A stretch of 7,949 bases of DNA. Source: Pirellulaceae bacterium. GTDB lineage: Bacteria; Planctomycetota; Planctomycetia; Pirellulales; Pirellulaceae. This document shows positions 1 to 5,100 of this stretch, one piece after another. The notes under the pieces were generated by a model that did no database searches, had not been told where the DNA came from, and saw only the letters and a list, made by a program, of their open reading frames with translations. Position numbers and translations under genes: made by a program. Where the stretch lies: assembly GCA_030744095.1 (NCBI GenBank), contig JASLRF010000361.1:1-7949 (forward strand). The letters run 5' to 3'. The stretch's first letter is position 1. Every line of letters begins with the position of its first letter.

Positions 1-381
1 AAACAAAGCGCCGTTCAGACTGCGCAAACCAGTGATGCCAAGAACCTGATCGTCAATTCCGAAAATCTCAATTCGATAGGTATCATCCGGTAACGTCTGG
101 GCGAAGCGAGCGACGACGATGGTTGGATTCGATGGATCGAGAAAACCCAAAAAACCAGGTGTCATCACGACGTCGTTGGTATCGCCAAACGCGTCGTCCA
201 TTCCAGCTCGCGTGAATCGAATGCCATCAAACGTGCTCTCGTCCAGGTTTGCACCGCCGTTGAACCGCAGTGTAAGCTCGCGCGGTGCGACTCCCAGAAT
301 GTTGTCAAAACCGGGGTCAGTGACGGTCTCGAAATCGAAAATGTCACCGTCATTTGGGTTCGCGCTGATCAGCTGAGGCCC
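1..381 (-). other. Start of planctomycetal Ig-like region (residues ~486-612, incomplete)
   Basis: After the propeller-like segment comes GPQLISANPNDGDIFDFETV, then RELTLRFNGGANLDEST, FTRAGMDDAFGDTNDVV and FAQTLPDDTYRIEIFG. This resembles the bacterial Ig-like domain repeated in giant planctomycetal proteins, where a strand motif 'RELxxRFxGG' is followed by 'IRxTRAGxDxxFGxxNDV'. It continues past the window edge, so the full protein could be considerably longer than 612 residues. The assignment is from motif resemblance only. Confidence 0.6.
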
Positions 382-1836
382 CTGTAGGGCCACCCCGCTA
401 GCTCCGAGAGCCGGAAACTCAAACGAAGCAATCTGCGTCGCCCATCGGCCACCACTGGGAATGTACTCCTGTGTATACCAGAACGATCGATCGTTAACCG
501 GATCGACACTCATCGCGCTGTAGTCGCCCCAGCGGGACGAGAAAGTCTGCACACCGCTGCCGTCGATGATCGTGTGCTCGCCCTGGGGCATCGTCCCCAA
601 CGGATCGGACGCTCGTCTACCCGTGTAACGTATGCTGGGGAAAGTCGTTGAGCTGGTGATCGAGTATCCCAATGCAATGTCGCCGTCGACATTCATGGCC
701 GCGCTGGCCATCCAGCGATCTTCCGTATCCGGGGCGTGGGTTCCATCCTGAAAGAGTGACCACGCCCCCCCCGGTGCCTTCCGTAATTCAAACCAGTGGA
801 TCCCCGCATGATCCGTATCAACGTCTTCCGTGAAACTACCAACCAGAGTCTCGTGCGTGCCGAAATTGCGATATTGCGCACGATAATTAATGTAGTGAGG
901 CAGGGCGTCAAGACTGTTGGGGACACCCGGCTGGTCGAGGCAAGAACGACTGAAATTGCACAGATTGTAGTCGAAGTCCGCAATTCCAACGGTCGCAGCC
1001 AAGGTATAGGTCGAGTTGGCGGGCGTGACAAAGTCCGGCGCGAACTCCCAAACTTCGACGAAGTCTTGAGCCGGATCGGCGCCACTCGGGTTCGTGATCT
1101 CGTCGTCTAGCTGGCGGATGAACAACCCTGGTGATCCGGCGGGTGCCGCTGGACCATCCAGGTCGGCCGGCATGATGTGGTTGCGCTGCCAACCGGCACG
1201 ATCAGGCGTTGACTGCCGAATCGCTGCTATCGTGCCGCTCGGCCCATTAACCATACGTTGCCGATCAAGCGCATAGACCGGGTTGTCGCTCTCGTTCGTG
1301 CCGATGAAGTAGGCATCCTCCCAGACTGCAAACTTCAAATAGTCAGGAAAGTTTGGCGCCGAAATCTCGTAGGCAAACCAACTGCCAGCCGTGGGATCCG
1401 GTGTCTGTGAAATGTAGACACACATCGAGTTGCTACCACCCGGTGGCGTAAACTCGCTGACCAGCCAACGATCTGCCAAATGGTCATACAACACAATTGG
1501 ATCACCCGCCCCGTTCGCACAGTTGCTGCCCGCCACGGCAAGTGTGTCGGTGTTTTGAGACGCCTGCAGGACATTGCCCTGCTTGTCGTAAATCTCAAAT
1601 GTCGATCCGCCAGGGGCGTTCACCATCTGGATGTAATGATTCGGACCAACATCGCCCACCGTATCCGGCGGCGCCAGCAAGACCGTCGTTGCTTGACCGG
1701 GGAAATTTACCGTCGGAGTATCGAACGCCAGGAGAACCCTTGCTTCAAGCGGCTCAACGCGCATCTTGCGAGTCTGCCGTTTGAGGCGAAGACGGCGCCT
1801 AAATCGTCGCCAGAGTGACTCTCGTCGCATGGCCAT
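1..1836 (-). CDS. Secreted LEPR-XLL-type planctomycetal protein, N-terminal 612 residues (3' end outside window)
   Basis: The frame is open from ATG at 1836 to base 1 with no stop, giving exactly 612 codons, so the C-terminus is missing. Residues 1-26 are very basic (11 Arg, 2 Lys) and are followed by VEPLEARVLLA at 27-37, the planctomycetal extracellular-protein sorting motif. Residues about 39-474 match, from memory, a family of large secreted bacterial proteins with signatures such as PPDTVGDVGPNHYIQMVN, DPIVLYDHLADRWLVS, PADLDGP, YRNFGTHE, DPLGTMPQGE and RWGDYSAMSVDP; its biochemical role is not known to me. Residues about 486-612 look like a planctomycetal Ig-like region (PQLISANPNDGDIFDF, RELTLRFNGG). 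Visible cysteines are C106, C139, C293 and C299. ATG 1836 is preferred because AGAGGG lies 8 bases upstream; ATG at 1830 is the alternative. An in-frame TAG at 1851-1849 prevents extension further upstream. The gene follows the giant protein gene on the same strand after 339 bases. Location is inferred to be extracellular or cell surface; enzymatic activity is not evident. Confidence 0.9.
   Translation of the reverse strand, partial: MAMRRESLWRRFRRRLRLKRQTRKMRVEPLEARVLLAFDTPTVNFPGQATTVLLAPPDTVGDVGPNHYIQMVNAPGGSTFEIYDKQGNVLQASQNTDTLAVAGSNCANGAGDPIVLYDHLADRWLVSEFTPPGGSNSMCVYISQTPDPTAGSWFAYEISAPNFPDYLKFAVWEDAYFIGTNESDNPVYALDRQRMVNGPSGTIAAIRQSTPDRAGWQRNHIMPADLDGPAAPAGSPGLFIRQLDDEITNPSGADPAQDFVEVWEFAPDFVTPANSTYTLAATVGIADFDYNLCNFSRSCLDQPGVPNSLDALPHYINYRAQYRNFGTHETLVGSFTEDVDTDHAGIHWFELRKAPGGAWSLFQDGTHAPDTEDRWMASAAMNVDGDIALGYSITSSTTFPSIRYTGRRASDPLGTMPQGEHTIIDGSGVQTFSSRWGDYSAMSVDPVNDRSFWYTQEYIPSGGRWATQIASFEFPALGASGVALQGPQLISANPNDGDIFDFETVTDPGFDNILGVAPRELTLRFNGGANLDESTFDGIRFTRAGMDDAFGDTNDVVMTPGFLGFLDPSNPTIVVARFAQTLPDDTYRIEIFGIDDQVLGITGLRSLNGALF
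415..1722 (-). other. Uncharacterised secreted-protein domain, possibly beta-propeller-like (residues ~39-474)
   Basis: This about 435-residue segment is rich in aromatic and Asp/Gly turns with recurring W and Y positions (DRWLVS, GSWFAYEI, YLKFAVWEDAYFIGTN, GIHWFELRK, DRWMASAAMNVDGDIALGYS). I recognise these as hallmarks of a conserved bacterial secreted family usually annotated as hypothetical. Periodic strand-like segments make a beta-propeller plausible, but I cannot count blades with certainty. C106 (GSNCANG) and C139 (NSMCVY) flank the DPIVLYD motif, and C293/C299 lie close together, so two disulfides are possible. No catalytic motif is recognised. Confidence 0.6.
1726..1761 (-). other. 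LEPR-XLL-type planctomycetal sorting motif (residues 26-37 of the 1836-1 protein)
   Basis: The residues RVEPLEARVLLA follow an arginine-rich stretch with no ordinary hydrophobic signal-peptide core. The pattern L-E-x-R-x-L-L-A near the N-terminus is known from many predicted extracellular proteins of Rhodopirellula and related planctomycetes (the 'Planctomycete extracellular' / LEPR-XLL family). Here Ala replaces the usual Pro or Asp at the third position. The motif is taken as the export signal; the mechanism is not well described. Confidence 0.85.
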
Positions 1837-1844
1837 ATAAAATA

Positions 1845-1850
1845 CCCTCT
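1845..1850 (-). promoter_or_regulatory. Ribosome binding site for the 1836-1 gene
   Basis: The minus strand reads AGAGGG, then eight bases (TATTTTAT), then ATG at 1836. The purine-rich match and spacing favour 1836 over the second in-frame ATG at 1830, which would be 14 bases away. Confidence 0.6.
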
Positions 1851-1921
1851 ATCTGGGTGGGCTGGAGCGCCGTTGGAAAAGCGCATGCCAGCTACTCATG
1901 AGCAGCAGACCTGGTCCTACA

Positions 1922-1937
1922 CCCGTCTTTGGACGGG
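1922..1937 (-). other. Small perfect hairpin in the predicted leader
   Basis: CCCGTC (1922-1927) and GACGGG (1932-1937) are perfectly complementary across a four-base loop. On the minus strand no U-tract follows (TGTAGGACC), so it does not look like an intrinsic terminator. It falls in the predicted 5' leader, between the candidate promoter and the start codon. A structural role is possible but unproven. Confidence 0.35.
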
Positions 1938-2000
1938 CAAAACAGGCCGCTGATTCGCCGTAAGTTCAGTTATATCTTTCAGTTTCTACGCATTCTATCG

Positions 2001-2028
2001 ATTATAATTGGGCGCGAATCCTTTGCAA
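2001..2028 (-). promoter_or_regulatory. Candidate sigma70-like promoter for the 1836-1 gene
   Basis: On the minus strand TTGCAA (2028-2023, four of six matches to TTGACA) is followed by a 16-base spacer and a perfect TATAAT (2006-2001). It lies in the intergenic gap and points at the downstream gene. Transcription would begin near 1994, giving a leader of about 158 bases. Planctomycete promoters are poorly characterised, so this is a motif-based inference. Confidence 0.5.
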
Positions 2029-2175
2029 GAAATCTGAGAGGCAACCACCTCATTTACGCAGTCATCCCACACTTCCAGCGATTCGGACGCCGAAACCTCC
2101 CCAGATCGCGCCAGACAGCACGACCCGAATGACTCGCTCGAAAGAGGGGGTGGTTTAACTGGCTTTGTCGCAATC

Positions 2176-5100
2176 TCACAGGTTGTCGTGTCCGAGCAGA
2201 TCCTCCTCCCAAGCCTTGCCAACGTCGGCAGCCAAATCATCGGTGGCCAAGTCATCAGTGGCCAAGTCGTCCAGCACCGACTCCAGCTGTCTATCAACGG
2301 ATTGAATCGAGAACTCGGTGGCTCGTTTTGCGGCAAATGCCAGCGGTGTCGCCTCATGGCCGAACAGGGCATCCACGGCTGGTGCGTGATCATGGGAAAC
2401 CGCACCGGAGCCTGTTTGGTGGGGCAGATTCGTCATTCCACCGGCTGCCATGCCCGGCAGGAAGAGAATCGGTGCTTCGCCTTCCGCATCGAACGGACTT
2501 TGACTGAACTCGCCTTCGCCATTTTGGCCTAGCGAGTTGAAATAGTTGATCAAGACCAGAACGTCATTGGCGGTCACCAGGTCATCGCCGTTGACATCGC
2601 GGAAGGGCGGCCCAACGGCACCTTCTGGAACGGGTCCCGGACCGACGTCGTTGAGGTAGTTGATGACGATCAGCACGTCCTGCGGCGAAACGGTTCCATC
2701 CGCGTTGACGTCGAACCGGTTGAACGGATTCTGCCAGTTGTGGATATTCTCCACGGCGATCGTGACGGTAGCCCGCGCACGGACACCACTGCCGTCGACC
2801 GCGTCGTATTGGAAGGTGTCGTCACCGAAGAAGCCAGGATCTGGTGTATAAGTGAATGATCCGTCGCCGGCTAACTGCAACGAGCCATTGTTCGGTCCGG
2901 TGCCTGCGACATGCTCGGCGGTCAGTTGTTCTCCGTCCACATCGAGATCGTTTGCCAGCACGCCGTCCTCTGCGGAGACCGTCAGCGAACTCTCCTGATC
3001 AACCATGTAGTTATCCGAGGTCGCCACGGGATCGTCGTTTACCGGTGTGACAACGATCGTCACCGTAGCGAGGTCCGAACTGATCGATCCGTCTTTGGCC
3101 CGATAGGTGAAGCTATCCACACCGCTGAAATCGGGGTTAGGCGTATAGGTAAAGCCGCCCGCGGCGCTGAGTGAGACCTGTCCGTTTACAGGCGAGGTAA
3201 TCCGTTCGGCTGTCAGCGGGCTGCCTTCAGGATCGGAGTCGCCCGTATCGGGGTTGTTAAGCACGCCGTCAGTGGAGGAAACAACCAGACGCCCATCTTC
3301 TGCGACGGAATACGTGTCGTTGCGAGCGATCGGCGCGTCGTTACGACCATCCACGGTGATCGTGACAACGGCCTGGTTGGACTGCGACTTCGTATCAGAC
3401 ACTCGATAGGTAAATGTATCTTCCAACGACTGGCCAAACGGCAACGCCTGAACGGAGGCGATGTTCGTTGGATCGTACGTGAAGGTGCCATCCGTGTTGA
3501 CGGTGACCGGAGCTCCCAAGGCGGACGTCACATCAAACGTAACGACCGTAATGGTGTCACCATCATCCACGTCAATATCATTCTCGATCACACCTTGGCC
3601 GGAGACAATCAGCTTCGAGTCTTCGTCGGTGCGATAGGAATCGTCCGTCGCGATGGGTGCGTCATTTTCGCCCTGGACGGTGATGGTGGCGGTGGCCGTC
3701 GCAACACCTCCCTTCATATCACTGATCGTGTAGGTAAAGGTATCGCTCGCGTTTTGAATCGACGAGAGAGCCTGCAATCCCGCAACTCCTCTGGGATCAT
3801 ATTGAAAACTCCCATCTCGATTGACCACGATCGCGGCACCACGTGCGCTGACACTACCAAACGCGTTAGCGAAGATTGCGTCGCCATCGACATCGTTGTC
3901 GTTCGCCAACAAACCGGCGGCGGCAACAGCCAGAACGGTGTCTTCATTCGTCGAGAATGAAACGTCTCGCGCGACGGGCGCGTCGTTTACTCCTGAAACC
4001 GTGATCACCACGGTGACAGGACTGGACCGATCGAATCCGTCGAAGGCTTCATAGACGAAGGAATCGGCAACGGTGGCATCAGCGGGTAGGGCATTCAGCG
4101 TCGGCGACGTGGTGGGATCATAGTCAAACCCACCATTTGTGTTGAGTGTCAACCGCGCCCCCGAAGGCAGTTGAATGTTCGATCCAACGTCGGAATGCAC
4201 ACCGTTGACGCTGAATACGGTCAGGATGTCACCTTCGTCATCGCGGTCATTCGCCAACACACCGAGTGCCGGCACAGAAAGTTGGTGATCTTCAGTCGTC
4301 GTATAGCCGTCTCCGAACGCGACGGGCTTGTCATTCACACCCGACACCGTCACGGATACGGTCGCCGTTGCCCTGACGCCAAGCCCGTCAGTGATTTCAT
4401 AGGTGAAAGTGTCGGGCGTGGTCAAGTTAGCGGCCAGCGCTTGCAAGGTCACCGAATCTCGAGGATCGTAAACGAACTCACCGCCGGCGTTGACGCTGAT
4501 CGCCGCCCCCTTGTCGCTCCGAGAATCGAAACGGATCAACGACAGCGTGTCCGTGTCGCCCAAGTCGGCATCCGTATCATTGTCCAGTGCATTGATCGTG
4601 AACGCATGGTCTTCGTCTCGTGGGGTGTTGTTAGCGTTGGCATCGTCATCATTGGCCACCGGGGCATCGTTGACGCCGGTCACCGTAATGGACACCACAC
4701 CATCGGTGCGCACACCGTTGACGTCGATGACCGTGTACGGGAAAGTGTCCGTCGTCGGCTCGCCCTGGCGTAACGCCTGCAGAGGCGTTGCGTCCAGCGG
4801 ATCGTAGCTGTAGCTACCATCGGCGAACACTTCCACCGACGCTTCCTTGGTACTTAGGCGGGTGGCAGGCTCAGCCACCAGGCCGTTTGTTTCACCAGCA
4901 TCCGGATCGCTATCGTTGGTCAAGACACCTCTGGCACCAACAGCGAGCAATTGGTCTTCGGTTGTCGCACCGAAATCTGGACGAGCGACAGGCGCGTCAT
5001 TCAAACCCGAAACGGAAATCGTCACGGTTTCGGTAACACGTACACCCTGGGAATCTTCGACAGTGACGCGGAACGTGTCCTCTTCCGTCGGGGATGTGGT

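Larger units (their letters stand above)
1837..2175. other. 339-base intergenic region
   Basis: This stretch separates the stop of the giant gene from the start of the next gene. It contains the candidate promoter, the 1922-1937 hairpin, a 16-base imperfect inverted repeat at 1891-1906 and the ribosome binding site. Just below the giant gene's TGA a second in-frame stop (TAA) occurs after six further codons. I found no convincing intrinsic terminator: the 5-bp hairpin at 2082-2094 lacks a U-tract. No coding region or RNA gene is supported here. Confidence 0.7.

Noticed and set aside
1849..1899. 16-codon possible leader peptide (ATG 1899 to TAG 1851-1849), in frame with the second gene
   Set aside because: The upstream sequence offers no well-spaced ribosome binding site and the peptide has no regulatory codon cluster. 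A short chance frame is more likely.
2082..2094. TTCGG-ACG-CCGAA hairpin as a terminator of the giant gene
   Set aside because: The stem is only 5 bp with a three-base loop and no U-tract follows on the minus strand.
1929..2132. 67-codon plus-strand open frame in the intergenic region
   Set aside because: It starts with TTG, has no ribosome binding site, lies across the candidate promoter of the opposite strand, and its product has no recognisable domain.
1995..2405. 136-codon minus-strand frame overlapping the 3' end of the giant gene and the gap
   Set aside because: The overlapped part is an out-of-frame reading of the giant gene's tail, and the extension into the gap has no recognisable motif. 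The dockerin gene frame ends cleanly at TGA 2178-2176.
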